DNA of 64,000 nucleotides, from assembly GCA_013396655.1 (NCBI GenBank), contig WBMV01000470.1, positions 186,001-250,000 on the forward strand, in the 5' to 3' direction. The stretch is from Campylorhamphus procurvoides. Lineage: Eukaryota > Chordata > Aves > Passeriformes > Dendrocolaptidae. The notes under the pieces are model-generated. The model worked only from the letters and a program-made list of their open reading frames with translations. It searched no databases and was not told the origin of the DNA. Shown here piece after piece: positions 39,901 through 52,380 of this stretch (the first letter of the stretch is position 1; every line of letters starts with the position of its first letter). The translations under genes and the position numbers were made by a program.

Positions 39901-40555
39901 CCTTGTGATACTTTTAACACTGTTCAGCTATTGTCTTATTTCTTGGTCTAAGCCTCAGCTTGACTTAGACCATAGAGGTCAAGTTGAGAGCAATTCAGAC
40001 AGAATATACACAAATTACTTTCCAAGGTGCCACAGTCAAGCTTGCTTTTAGACTGTTGCTGAGCAATAGTGTGGAAAAGGGAGAAAAAGTCTTTTAAATA
40101 GATGTAATATTAAATTAACATTTTAAATATGTTAGCATTTTAAATATATTTTTAATAGTATGGTAACTTACAGAATAGTACCTAAAACTGCATTTAATTC
40201 CTGCTGGGAGAAGATTGGATTGCAATTTAATATTGATTCTAGAATTTCTCAGATCAAAGTGCTGTGGGAAAAGCAATGTTTAAATAAAAGGTTTGTATAT
40301 TTACTTCAGAATAATTTCTTAGATTTTTAAGAATCATGAAACCAGAAGATTTTAAAACTACCTGTAAAATTAAAGTATCCTTTGAATCAATAGAGGAGTT
40401 CTGATCTTGCAAATATGATTTAACTTGGTATGTTGTGTTGAGCTTTGAAGGTGAGGGGCACTGAGTCAGCAGATTTGAGAATTCCTTTCATTGAGACCTG
40501 TGATGTATTTTCCAGCAGTGGTTGTTTTATATCATGGAATTTTGAGGGGGTGGAT

Positions 40556-40767
40556 TATGTTCATCAAAGACAAATGCAGAGTCCTGCGTGTGGGCTGGAA
40601 TAACCCCACTCAGCAGTATGGGCTGGGAGGCCACTTCCTGGGTAGGAGCAGACCTGCTGGAGAACCCGATGAACATGAGTCATCAGCGTGCCCTCATGGT
40701 AAAGGCGACCAGCTCCATCCTGGGCTGTATGAGCAAGTCTGTGACCAGCAGGTTCAGGGGAGTGATT
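40556..40767 (+). mobile_element. Older CR1 LINE, 5' part of a nested pair
   Basis: It reads as CR1 from about AAAGACAAATGCAGAGTCCT through a decayed version of the CR1 ORF2 segment (NMSHQ, then SSILGC, then SKSVTSR) and stops at GGGGAGTGATT (40757-40767). The continuation of this copy is found after the younger CR1, from about 41387. It is 5'-truncated and full of frame changes, so it is inactive. The left edge is approximate. Confidence 0.85.
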
Positions 40768-41386
40768 AGGCTGGACATGACCCGTCAGTGTTTGCTTGCA
40801 GCCCCAAGAGCCAGCTTTATCCGGGGCTGCATCAAAAGCAGCGTGGCCAGTAGCTCAAGAGAGGGGACTGAGACCCCACCTGGAATGCTGCATCCAGCTC
40901 TGGGATCCCCAGCACAGGAAGGACATGGACCTGTTGGAGCGAGTCCAGAGGAGGCCACGGAGATGATTTAGAGGGATGGAGCTCGTCTGCTATGAGGAAA
41001 GGCTGAGAGGATTGGGTTTGTTCAGCCTGGAAAAGAGAAGGCTTCAGGGTAACCTGATTGTTGCCTTTCAGTACCTGAAGGGAGCCTACAAGAAAGGTGG
41101 AGAGGGACTATTTACAAGAGCACAGGGCAAGGGGGAATGGGTTCAAGCTGCAAGAGAGTAGCTTTAAATGAGATATTAGGCAGAAACTCTTTACTGTGAG
41201 GGTGGCGAGGCACTGGAACAGGTTGCCCCAAGAAGCCTGTGGATGTACCATCCCTGGAAGTGTTTTAAGGTTGGATGGGGCTCTGAGCAACCTGGTCTAG
41301 TGAAAGGTACCCCTGTCCATGGCAGGGCAACTGGAAATAAATGATTTTTGAGGTCCCTTCCAACCCAAACTATTCTAGGATTTTCT
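40768..41386 (+). mobile_element. Younger CR1 LINE inserted into an older CR1
   Basis: It starts again at an earlier point of CR1 ORF2 (GGCTGGACATGACCCGTCAG) and repeats the segment just seen: M-T-R-Q-C-L-L-A-A, then GCIKSSVASSSRE. It runs through YEERLRGLGLFSLEKRRLQG and the 3' region with CCATCCCTGGAAGTG, and ends at AACCCAAACTATTCTAGG plus a few bases. TGATT lies at the junction on both sides (40763-40767 and 41386-41390). The length of about 620 bp shows 5' truncation. The copy is dead. Confidence 0.85.
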
Positions 41387-41873
41387 GATTGTTTCTCTCT
41401 GCTTCTGAAGTATTTTGGCCTCCACAATACAAGTAAGACGTTACTGTGGCAGCACAGCCAGAGGCCATCAAGGGTTAGTTAGTGAGCTGGAAGCCACCAC
41501 AAGGAAAGGGGGACCTTCAGAGATGCTGTATGGCCATGGTGCTTCCTAAGGCTTGGCATTCTTGATAACTGCTCTCTGTCAGGGATGGTGAAGATGATGC
41601 TGGACTTTTCTCTGAGGTGCAAAGGAGTAGTGTGAGGCACAACAGATGCAAGTTGCAACTTGATATAGGGGAAAAAAAATTCTTAAACCTAAGAGGGGCC
41701 AAACACTGAGAGAGTATCTAGAGAGGTTGTGGAGTCTCTGCACTTGGTATTATTCAAAATGTAAGTGCATGTGGCTCTGAGCAAGGTCCTCTTATTGACC
41801 CTCCTTTGAACAAGGGCATGGACTAATTGATCTCCAGAGGTCCCTTCTGGTTCAGGTTCTTCTGTGATTCTGT
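41387..41873 (+). mobile_element. Older CR1 LINE, 3' part of the nested pair
   Basis: It resumes the CR1 broken at 40767 with GATTGTTTCTCTCTGCTTCT. A gap of about 70-80 bp against normal CR1 follows, then TTTTGGCCTCCACAATACAA, matching the CR1 segment TTYTGGGCTCCnCARTACAA. It continues through CACAACAGATGCAAGTTGCA, GAGAGGTTGTGGAGTCTC and ATCTCCAGAGGTCCCTTC, and ends TTCTGTGATTCTGTATG. It is in the same orientation as its 5' part, as the nested model requires. Confidence 0.85.
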
Positions 41874-44050
41874 ATGAGTTTACACTTCTGTGTAATCCAG
41901 TGAAAACCTAATACAAAGTGTGGAGTGTGAACCTTTAAATGTCCTTTTTTTTCCCTTTATTTCTTCCCCCCCCAATAATGCAGTAAAGTTATTACAAAAA
42001 GTTTTGTTTGGCTCCCTTCTACCTATGATAGTTTGAAAAGTTTTATGAAAAGCTAGTTCAGTGTTTATGACTGAATGACTGAAATGATTAATTAGAATAG
42101 ATAGTAATTTTCCTGAAATTAGGGGTTTGTTATTTGTGTTACAGCTTGTCTAAAATTGAAACTGCTTGTGCTTTTTCTCCTTTTAAAGTGTTGGGTTACT
42201 CAGGTTGCACAGACAGCACAGAATGACTCTTAGATGCTGCTATTTTTGTTAATTGTTTTTTTTTTAATGTGTATGGGCAGTAGTGTATTCTTTGTGAAAA
42301 TATATATCTTTTTTCTATATTTCTTCTTACCAGTTCATTGAAACAGTAGTTATATTTAAATGGGTTTTTAATGAGCCATGTAGAAAAGTGAAGCTCAAGG
42401 AATAATAAGAATTTGGGTCTGCCGTGGGGCCATTAAAGTCAGTTCAGTCATCAGAAAGCCTATGAATTGATTTTGTATTTAGTTTCTTTCATATCTAAAT
42501 AATAATTGGCTACTCCCTTGCTAGTTGTTTTCCTGAATTTATGATTTTTTACCTCCTACACTCATCTGTTCATTCACAAGCAACTTGTATTTTGGGATGT
42601 TTTGGAGTCTGAGGTGCCATTAGCTGAAATTTGATTTACTGCTGGGCCTAATTAAACAAGTGCTCTTTAGTTCTGCATTGTAACATGGACTGAGTAATAC
42701 ACTGCCTGCTTTGAGTATAAGTGATTTTTGCCTCAGAGAATTACTAGAGAACTCAGCTTATATTCTCTTGCAGTCTCCTTTGGTTGTGCTCGTTGCAGGA
42801 GATGTGTGTAGTCTGTTCTGTGGTTGCATTGCTAGTTCACTGTACGGGCTCACCTAAGACTGAAACCTTTGCTGAGAAAAGGATGCCAGTGATGTTGGTG
42901 TTTAAATTTTCTTCTGTGTTCTCAGCTTGCTGCATATGTCTGAAAGTGCATGGCCGTGCTGTGAGAGGGATTGAGATCTCTCACATCAGCAGATCAGGTG
43001 GCTGTCAGAAAGTAAGTGCAGATGGAAACCTATACACTGGGATCGCAGGACAGGTCTGGGCTTAAGCCTCTGGCATCAGGGTTTAAAGGAAATGTTTGGA
43101 GTCACTATCTTAGGGGAAGATATTTTGACAAGGCCAATTTAGATTTTAGAATCTCTTTTGGACCATCAAAATCACTATATTCAAGGACCTGTGAAAAAGT
43201 TTAGTTATTAAGCATAAACTGAGCACCAGAATCCTTGCCAGCGTGGGCTTCTCACCAGAGGTGCATGATTGAGCTGCTTTATCGCTTGGAGCAGCCTCAG
43301 AAGGGCTGTGCTCTCTGTTCTCCTACAACCGGAAAAACGACAGCTTGTGTGGACAGCGGTTTTGTCCACAGATGTCCATCCTGGAGGAGAAGTTGTGCAG
43401 TGTAAATGCCAGAGGACCATAGCAGCTGTACAAGGCAAGACTGCATCTGGAAGTTGTGTAGACCAGGAGGGGAAGTGCATGGTTCAGCCAGGGAACTCCA
43501 GACACTTCTGCTTGCTTAACAGATCAACTACTGAATAATTAGCTACTGAACAGCAGAAAAAAATTGGCAATGTCCTTGTATGAAGGTATCCGATAACTGT
43601 CCTTCTGGTGAGAATAAACCAGGTATCTGAAATGGCTCCTAGTCACCAAAAAAGATACGTGATTTCTGTTTCACTCAGTGTTAAAAAAAGTGGATAAGTG
43701 CAGAGCCTCTGTGAAAATGAGAAGATCAGTTGCTGTCTTGTGAGCAGAATGGAGCTGTATAATCCTAAGTGATGTTAGAATAAATCTGAAATCATTACTG
43801 GTGCCTACACATGAGCCAGTGTCAGATTCATCAATAAATATCACAGAAGAATTAGCAGAATTTGGAAAAATACTTAGGAATGTGCAAAGTTCAAGTGATC
43901 TTTTTGACAATCTTACAGATAGTGGTGGGAAAATACAGCCAAATGTCTACTTTTATGAATTTCTGAAGTAGAGGATTTCTAGTTTCGTGCTGAAGAGAGA
44001 TAACCTAATCAGACCATTTGATAGTGGTGAATTGTTTTATATGATCTTAG

Positions 44051-44200
44051 TACTTAATGAAAATGTAAACAGCCATTGCTGTTAATTAACATCCAGTTAA
44101 TTAACATTCAAGTACTTAATCTAGTCTATTAATTATGACTGCATATGTGTTTACTAATTTTTAATTGCTTTAGAATAGACGGAAATTGTAATAATTAATG
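44051..44200. promoter_or_regulatory. Cluster of TAATTA/TTAATTAA motifs, candidate conserved enhancer
   Basis: GTTAATTAAC at 44081-44090 and AGTTAATTAAC at 44095-44105 form a near-direct repeat. TACTTAAT flanks on both sides (44051 and 44113), and ATTAATTAT, TTAATTG and ATAATTAATG follow within 100 bases. TAATTA is the core recognised by many homeodomain proteins. Such clusters are common in vertebrate enhancers but also arise by chance in AT-rich DNA. A regulatory role is inference. Confidence 0.25.
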
Positions 44201-44395
44201 TTGGAATGCAGACTGCTGCTGCTGTGTCAATATTAAAATAAAGCAATCGTCTTTTCATTTATTTAAGTAAATATAACCTGGTTAGTATGATATATTGACT
44301 CTCAGACAGGAATAGAGAAGCTCATCCTGGTATCTCTTTCAGAAAGAACTAAAGGTTGGAGTGTAATTAATTCAATATAACATGGACTGTTATAT

Positions 44396-44430
44396 ATAGA
44401 GAACTGAATTATAGAGAATTATAGAGAATT
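44396..44430. repeat. ATAGAGAATT short tandem repeat
   Basis: ATAGAGAATT occurs twice in tandem (44411-44430), preceded by a variant unit with a five-base extension (ATAGAGAACTGAATT). A short intronic tandem array. Confidence 0.85.
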
Positions 44431-44654
44431 GAATGCAGTGATAGGCTGGAATGCCTTCCTCCTATCCCAGAGCCAAAGGTGCCTCAGTAAAACTTTGCTT
44501 TGATATCTCAGGCTGTAGAATAATTTCTTCGTGAGCCATTTACTTGATGAAGCTAGTTTATTTAGCAAAAAGAATTAAATTTGCTTGCCCTCATTTTTCT
44601 GTTTTCTATGGAAAGAGTCTTTATTAGTCAAAAGAGAAAGGTATCAAGTGTAGG

Positions 44655-44679
44655 GGAGTATGGTTTTAAACCATACTCC
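44655..44679. repeat. Interrupted perfect palindrome, 12-bp arms
   Basis: GGAGTATGGTTT and its exact reverse complement AAACCATACTCC are separated by a single T. Complementarity ends cleanly on both sides. It could form a cruciform or an RNA hairpin. It may have arisen by a local template switch during replication. Confidence 0.9.
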
Positions 44680-47600
44680 TATAATTTTCCTGTCTTCAGA
44701 GGATAAGGGCAGCAATAAGAAAACCTGATGCCTCTTGAAATATATTAAAGATCACAAATATGCTTTTTACAACTGGGATAATTGTTGAGTTTTACTGCAG
44801 TTCTTTGTATTTTTAAAAAAAGAAAACTGTTGGTCAAACACTGAATGTTGTTGCTTTTTAAAATAATCATATCTTTTGTTGATAATTCATACAAGATTAC
44901 TTGTATTTCTTGCTCTGGAGTTTAAAAAGTATTTTAGCGTATACATATTGAGCGTTCAAAGACTTACTCTTAATTCCATTTCAGCAATGGAACGAACCTT
45001 TCCATAAGTTGTGATCTGAACAGAGCTGCTGTCTTTATATCTGAATGTGTTAACGAATATTTGAAGCTTATTTTTTCTTGAAAAAGTAATATATACTGGA
45101 GACCAAATTCTTATGTTAATCAAACTGATGATACTTGCTGTGCCAGCTTACCTTGATGAATGATGTGGATTTGTATTAAAACCTTCTTTCCCTTGCTTTT
45201 GCCATATTGCAATAAGAAATGTAAGCATACCAGTCTAAATTAAGCCTCTCATTTTTTAAATTTGTTCTGGGAAGACAAAGTGGTTTGTTGCTACTTGATT
45301 TTGTTTTCTATTTCCAGATTTTTACTTCAGTGATTGAAAAATGCCAATAGCCCTGTTACCTCAGGTGGTTAAAACTGCTGTAACCTATTAAACCATATTT
45401 GCACATCTTTGATGCATTCAAGTTTAGGTCCCATGGAATGGGGGGTGGATAAAACTTTTTGTAAGTACTGTTATTATTTATTACTGTTGATATGATATTT
45501 GGTCTTTGGCTGAGGGACTGTCTTTCACAATAAAAAAAATAAGAATTAAACCAATCCAAATGGCTCCAATATTCACTCCTTTTTGGTGGAAATCTTTTTG
45601 GTCTAATATTGAACAACTAAGATGTTTTATTTATGCATTATTATGGTTTGTTCAGTCCTTCTGCATAAGATTGGATGGTATGATGAGCTTCTCAGGTCAC
45701 TGCAAATGATGAGATCTAAAACTGAAAGACAGAGAACAGGAGGCACAGCTCATGTCAGGTACTGGAAATAATAGAGTGATTCTTAAAAGGTTGATGTAAC
45801 TCCAGTAATTTATTTTTTATTAAAGAAAAAAACCCCTCAACATGGAAGCAGTCTCCTGACAGTAAAGATTAAGTTGTTTCCAGAAAAGATAGTAATTTTT
45901 ATTTTCTACTGTCTTTGTAGATCTGTTGTCTATAGCCTAGCAAGATACCATAGGCTTGTCATTGACTTTAAAGCTGCTAAAAGCTGATCTGGTAATAAAT
46001 GTGTACTCCATTCTTTGCCAAATTAAAAGCATCTCGGTGGTTCAGCATGACTCACCAAGAGGCCTTTGGTTTCCTTGGCATAGAGCAGTGTTTGTCACTG
46101 GGGATTCCTGCACCAAAGGATTTCTTCATGGCTCCAGTGACCTACTCCAGTAGTTCCCTCTAAGCTGCCATAAGGTGTCTCTTCAGATGTGTTTTGTTTT
46201 GTTTCTTGTTCCTGAAAAGATGGTGATTTTTGGGCCTCCAGAGGTAAAAAAGTCTGTAATTCCTCAAAGAATCACCCTTGATTAAAATAAAGGGTGTTGG
46301 AGATATCAGAGACGAATGCTTGGTGTCATAAAATGCAATGCAAGAAGTTTTGGCTGTCCTCATTTCCTATGAGCTCATCATCTTCAGTGTCATACCAAGC
46401 TCTGGAAATCAAGAGTCAACAGTGTTTATGAGCATTAAATCTTCCAGTCCTGAATACTTTCTAGTTTGAGTGATGAGTGTGCCATTGTTGTGCTGTTCTA
46501 AAATGAACTTCCTAACCTGTGTTCCTAGTGCTAATTAGATTTGGAGAAGACTAACATGGTTTATTTCTTCATATCTTATATGAAAAAATGTTGCAACTTG
46601 GTAAGATTTTTAATGGAACTGAAGCCTTTTGAAGGTTTGATGCTGTCAAAACAGTGAATACCTGTGAAAAAAATGTAAGATCAAAAGCTAATCTTGAAGT
46701 AAGAAGTGTTCATTTTTAGATGTTCTGAAGTTATATGTTATAGAGTGTCTGGAATAGGCAAAAAGCTGAAAGTAACTTACAGTAGGACATAGCATATATA
46801 GAGATTTATTTGCACATACCTTTTTAAACATATATAATACCTATAAAATACTTGCAGCTGCCACCATCAAGCTATTTTTCAATCAGCCTCAAAGGAACAA
46901 AATGTAATTTGGGGATTTATCTTGATACATGACATGCAAAGGAGAAAAAGTTTTGATGTTTCATGCCTAGGATTCTTAAATGCTTTGTTTGTCTTTTTTT
47001 GTAATACCTTACAGATCTTCACTTCTGGATTAATTTATTTTCACTTGCTGGAGTTTGGTAATTAGCTTGCTATAAAACAGTAAGAGAGTTATGAGTAAAG
47101 TTTGAGAAGCATAGTTTTATAAGCACTGATATTTCACAATGTGTTAGAAAATTAAATTTCCAATACTCTTGAGCTGCTGACATTTTGGTATTGTCACTTC
47201 TCTTTTCTGTGTACATTTCTCAAGCATAAAATAATGACTTTTATGTTAAAAACATGTTCCAGCTGTCTGCAGCTGCAGCCTGGTTTTCCTGTTGCTCCCT
47301 ACCTTTCAACTAGCACTGGAGAGAGCAATTTCTGTTTTCTGTTTTATGCATGCCAGAGCCTAAATTTGCTTTAGCCACGGAATTATTGGCAGAAGTTTGC
47401 TGCTCTCTGTAATTTCAAAATGACTTATTAAAAAGAGTTAATGCCTGAAAGTACTTTCAAAAGTTGAATTGCCAAATGGTTTTCTCTTGGACTTACAATT
47501 GTGGTTTCAAATTTTTTTACTGATGTTTCTGTAAGTTAGATTTGTGTAAAGGGCCCAATATTAAAATCCGTGGGATAAAGATGATGTTGAAATCGCTTTA

Positions 47601-48699
47601 AAAAAAAAAAAAGAGAAAATTACCTCTTGACTCCTTTAGATTACACAAAGTTTTGGTTGTTGTTTTAACAGAATAAACAATTTGCAGACTAGCATAGGTT
47701 TAAGTTGATTTGCTCCATTTACCCTGCCAATTTGGACAGAAGAATGTAATGCTTTCTTGGAAATGTCTTTCAAATATTATATTATAGATTAATTTGCAGG
47801 CTGTAGAATGCTGTTATCCATAAAACTTTTTTCTCCATCTTGAAAATTAAGTTCTGTAATGAAATCTGTATGAGAGCTGGTGTTATCTCTTTCAGTAGGT
47901 CACCAAAGATAAATTGGGATAAATTATTTTTTCAAGAAAAGCATTCATTTACACGGGGAAAAATATCTATCAAAAATCACTGTGATGTTTTTCCTATTCT
48001 TTTTGCAGTGATGAACACAGATTTAGTAAACTTTTATTGAATTAGTGACTCGGCTAAGTTTCAAATTGGGTTTGAGATTTCAAACTTGTATTGGAGAAAC
48101 TGATTGCAAATAAACACAGAGTATCTCTGTAAATGTGACTAAAGAAATTTTGCAAGAGAAGCCCACAACTTAAATCATATTAACAGATGCTAGATCAATG
48201 AGTGTCAGTTTAATGGATGATGACTAGTAGTGATTATAACACACACTTTGCTTTGTATTTTGTCTGTAGCTTTCAATGTGTATTAACATAATTTCTTCAT
48301 GTATGTTTTTATTCTATAAAACTGTGATTTTGCTCATAGTTTGTAGTAATGATGCTTATAGAGGTATCAAAACAGATAAAAAATAGCACTGCACAGGCTT
48401 TGATCCCCACTCAGACAGTTTTCTGCATTTGTGGGTGTGATGAAGTGGTTTGCTGGGGAAGGTGCGACCCTTCCTTTCCTGACTTGGTGCCATTCTTTCT
48501 GTGCCTCACAGTGATGAGTTTTGTGTCCCATCAGAGCTGTTGACCCTTTGTAATATCCAATTAATGGCTGCCTTTCCTTGGGCTGATGATCTTGTGATCT
48601 AGGCATTGATCGGAGTTTCTGCTGATAGACATTTCTTGCTCTTTGGTGGGAAGAAGTGATGAAATGCTGATCTGCAATGGCACTTTGATGTTGCTGTAA

Positions 48700-48926
<227 letters not shown>

Positions 48927-50948
48927 GTTCTCGGTATCTCAATGTGTTTCATCTAAATTTACGAAGATGCCAAGCGTGGTTACCCATTGATGCTGATGGG
49001 AAAAGAATGCATTATCTGTCCTTATCAAAAGCTGATCAGAATTGACAAACTGCATATATGCTTGTTGCATGCAAGTAAACAAACCTTTTCTATTTTAATA
49101 AATTATTTATGAACTGCATTTAGGAGCCATAAGCTCCTTCTGTGCTGCCAGTTTAAAATTGTCCTTACATTGAAAATCACAGCAAAATTTCCAAATGTGG
49201 TTTCTGCACAGTGTAATTTTCAGTTTGCCAGTTGTATTCCATTTAATGAAGAAAATGGTAAAAACCCCCTAAAGATAGGAGCACTTTCTACTGAACCTGT
49301 CAGTGTTGCTAGGTTATGCTTGTCACCTTTCCATAAAAACACCTGCTAAAACGTGCATTTACTGTGTTGCAAAAATACACTTCTTTAAAAAACAGAAATC
49401 ATAGCCAGAAAAAACCTTTGTTTTGTTTATTTCAATGTGGTGAACATTTGTTGCAAAACCATATAGCAGGAATTATCACGTTTCCTGCTCAGGCAGGTTC
49501 TTGGAATATTTCAGCTTATTAAGAAGAAAAATCATGGAATGAAATTTACTGGATGATTTTCTTTCTTGTTAGAAGTACCACACAAACAAGACAATATGGA
49601 TAAAGCATTGTGCCCTCTTATCTGTCTATCATTTCTCTCACTAAACTTCTGAGGTAGTGACTCCACTCTAGAAAATTCTTAGCAGAAGTTAGTATCATTT
49701 GATACTCTACAGTGCTTTAAAAAACTATTTGTAATTGCCAGGAGATTGCTTTTGTGTAGGTGTTCTTTTAATGGATAAAAATCTGCATTTAAGCAATCAG
49801 GTAAAATGCCAATGGAAAAGTTACCACTCTATTAAGTTTGAGGGGTTTTGTACGAGAATGTTTTCTGTAAAATTAAGGGAACAACATTTAACAATTAGCT
49901 TACATAGAGCTGAACACGTGTCTTTTCAAGCTATGACTGCGCTTCATTGCAACACAGAATTAAATCAGGGAAAGGATTAAAGACTGAATAAAGAAGTATC
50001 CTGGAATTTCAGGACCCTTCCATTTTGCTGTCACTAGAGTATGGCACTGCTAAATGCACATCTCATTTCCATACATATGCCAAAAAGCTGTCCTGGATTC
50101 TCAGCTTAAGGGGGGTTAGAGCAGGCAAACGCATACACATTTTCCCCTTTATGTGATTATCTGGCATATTATACAATACATGAATGTTAGTGCATCAAAA
50201 TCATATAGAGCAGATAAAATTCAGTGATATATTGGACAGCTCACTTATCTTTGGTGTCATTTTGGAAAATACATGGAATACTTTGCTAGTTCACTGATTG
50301 CTAAAATGACCAGAAAGTGCTTTAACACCCTGCGGTACAAAGGTCTTTAGAAATACAGGAGACTTTTAAAAGTGTTGGTAAGAATTACAATTCTGACAGT
50401 TTTTATAGAAGTGTGCAAAAATAAAATGGCTTAAACAATTTGTCATAAATCTGTTATCAGAAATCAGAGATGTTCTTCTATCTAGTTATTTTTTTTAAAA
50501 TTTTGACAATTAGATATACTTTGGTTTTAAATATTCCAAACTACAGGCTTAGAATTCCAGTCCAATAATATTATCCCATATTAAACGTACCTATTTCAAG
50601 AATTTCATTTGAATATACATTGAAAATGGAAATACTATCCTTATTGTATTTCCTTTATAACTTGTGAAGTGAAGCATAGCATACAAATGGTATTCTCAGT
50701 ATTTCAAATAATTATCTTCTTACTGTGTAAGTTCTATTCAGCAAATAAAACCCATCCAGTTTTGCGGTAGATGCAGATCCTGATTATTACATGTTGACAA
50801 GGTCATATATCTATTAATTGGATTGGAGATGGGATACAAAATTGCTGTAATTATTGTAATTTTCTAGCTAATTGCAGGGTTGGCAGTGAATATTTTACTT
50901 CTAACAAATGAAAAACAGTATTCCGTCTGAAATTGGTTTATAGCATTT
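48927..50948 (+). other. PARD3: PARD3 intron downstream of the exon, proximal part
   Basis: AT-rich intron following the donor. No repeat, second exon or RNA gene was recognised. The next PARD3 exon would begin by completing the Asn codon and reading on into the MPLHV region; I do not find it here or elsewhere in the window. Confidence 0.75.
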
Positions 50949-51173
50949 TCGACGTTTTGTTTTACATCTCTGGTGCTTTTTGCTCGCGAGCTGGGCTCTA
51001 TTCCTCCGCAGGAGCGGCGCTTTGTGCCATCCTGCTGCCACCCACCTGCCCCCGCGGGGCTCTGCTCCGAACCACCATGGCAGTGCCTTAGGCTGGGGCT
51101 CCAGGGCCTGCTGAGATCCTCCTCTCTTTGTTCTGGTTGCCGTGCTACCCCTTTTGTTTGTTTATAGATCACG
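50949..51173. promoter_or_regulatory. CpG-rich, GC-rich patch
   Basis: I count about 12 CpG in 225 bp, nine of them in the first 110 bp (including CTCGCGAG, GCGGCGC and CCGCGG). The surrounding intron has only a few per kb. An ATG in a strong context (ACCACCATGG, ATG at 51077) is followed by a stop after four codons. The patch could be a small CpG island, an intragenic promoter or an enhancer, or simply an inserted GC-rich sequence. There is no TATA box or known gene start to decide. Confidence 0.35.
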
Positions 51174-52177
51174 CCATCCCTCCTCTCCCAGCAAGGGAAA
51201 GGTTAGCTAGAGCAGGTCCAGCTGGAAAAGTAAGGCTCATCTGGAGTCCCTCTTTTCCCATGCACAGGCATAGCCTTTACTTCGCACGTTGTGGGGGTTG
51301 TGTCAAATTGAATCTTCCCATACAAACATGGAAACAAATATGAGGCTGGGCCATACCCCCTGTGTTGTGTGGCACTGTGAAAACACAATTCATTGATACA
51401 AGCAGTTGATTTATTTATGTTTCTTATCTAGCCCTTTCTTTTTTACTGCTTTTCTGTTACCCAAGTTAAACTTCCTCTTGTTGTATTTCATCACTTGAGC
51501 TGCATTTTTTTTTTCTAAGCAGACAGTACACAAGGCTTTTTTTGTGTTGTGCCTGCGTGCTTTCTGGGAAGAGGTTGGAAGCTCACTGCAGAAGATTGTT
51601 AAAGCAGACTGATGTTTATTCCCTGCTGAAATATAAACTGGAGGCGCAGGTGAAAATTGCCAAACCTAATGAGCAATTTGGCAGATAAGACAGGATGTCA
51701 GGCAGTGACAGTTCAGCAGCGGGAGCACTGCCTATGAACCAAGTTGTTTGTTTCACAGTACTGCATTTAAATATTGTAAATAAAATCCCTTTCCAGCTAC
51801 ATGAGATATTGTGAAAAGGGTCATCTCTTTGTCTTGTTTTCCTTTTAAATTATTTAGCTTGTTCAAGAGCTAAGACCACCCTTGGTTATTTGTCTTGGTG
51901 TGATTATATGTAACAAGTATCTCTGAATATTTCAGCAGTTACGGTTAAAAAACATTTTTAATATGTAACATTATTTGGAAAATATATAAAGAGAGAGATT
52001 TGGAGAACTGATTTTTTTTTTGTTTTCCATTCCCTCCCCGGCCCAAAGTAGGGAAGTGTGAGGGGGATGGGAGATCATCTTTTTTCATTAGCTGTTTGAT
52101 GGAAGGGTATTGAGAAGAAGAAGCCAGAGTCTTCTCACATAGGCACATTATTGCTGCAGGCAACAAGGAAAATGCCA
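51174..52177 (+). other. PARD3: Intronic sequence
   Basis: No feature recognised apart from a T9 and a T10 run (near 51507 and 52012) and a weak exon-like segment, 51168-51229, bounded by TTTATAG and GTAAGG. Its 62 bp would give a frame mismatch with the flanking PARD3 exons, and I do not call it as an exon. Confidence 0.65.
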
Positions 52178-52380
52178 GTTAGAAATAAGGAAAACTTTTC
52201 ACCTTGAGAGCAAAGCCAGCTGCTCAGAGAAGCTGTGACATCTCCATGTCCTTGGAAATGGACAGCACTTGATTGAACATGGCCCTAGACAGCCTGGCCT
52301 AGTTGGTTCTGTTCAGTGTGGAGTGATTGGACCGAATGACCTCCAGAAATCTCATCCAAACTCCGTAATTCTGTGATTCC
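52178..52380 (+). mobile_element. CR1 LINE 3' fragment
   Basis: It matches the last 200 bp of CR1 with many changes: GTTAGAAATAAGGAAAACTT, then CAGAGAAGCTGTGACATCTC, then ATGACCTCCAGAAATCTC, and the tail GTAATTCTGTGATTCC. Orientation is +. Divergence suggests an old copy. Confidence 0.85.

Larger units (their letters stand above)
32816..40555 (+). other. PARD3: Intronic sequence with short inverted repeats and homopolymers
   Basis: No supported gene. It holds an (AGCT)4 run, a GC-richer patch near 34060-34250 with no identifiable element, a 42-bp micro-exon-like segment at 35521-35562, and homopolymer tracts at 36427-36453 and 36737-36757. There are also two short inverted repeats at 36908-36995 and a G-rich run at 37629-37643. 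The segment around 35160-35310 contains TTTAATTAAAA and similar motifs and could be conserved non-coding DNA, which I cannot test. Confidence 0.65.

Noticed and set aside
40672..40866. A 102-bp in-frame tandem duplication within one CR1 ORF2.
   Set aside because: A nested insertion explains it better: the second copy has its own 3' end at about 41386 and the remainder of the first copy follows it.
51168..51229. A 62-bp exon-like segment between TTTATAG and GTAAGG whose first two bases would complete the Asn codon after PARD3 Ala134.
   Set aside because: It would leave phase 0 where the next PARD3 exon needs phase 1, so inclusion shifts the frame; the Asn agreement is likely coincidence.
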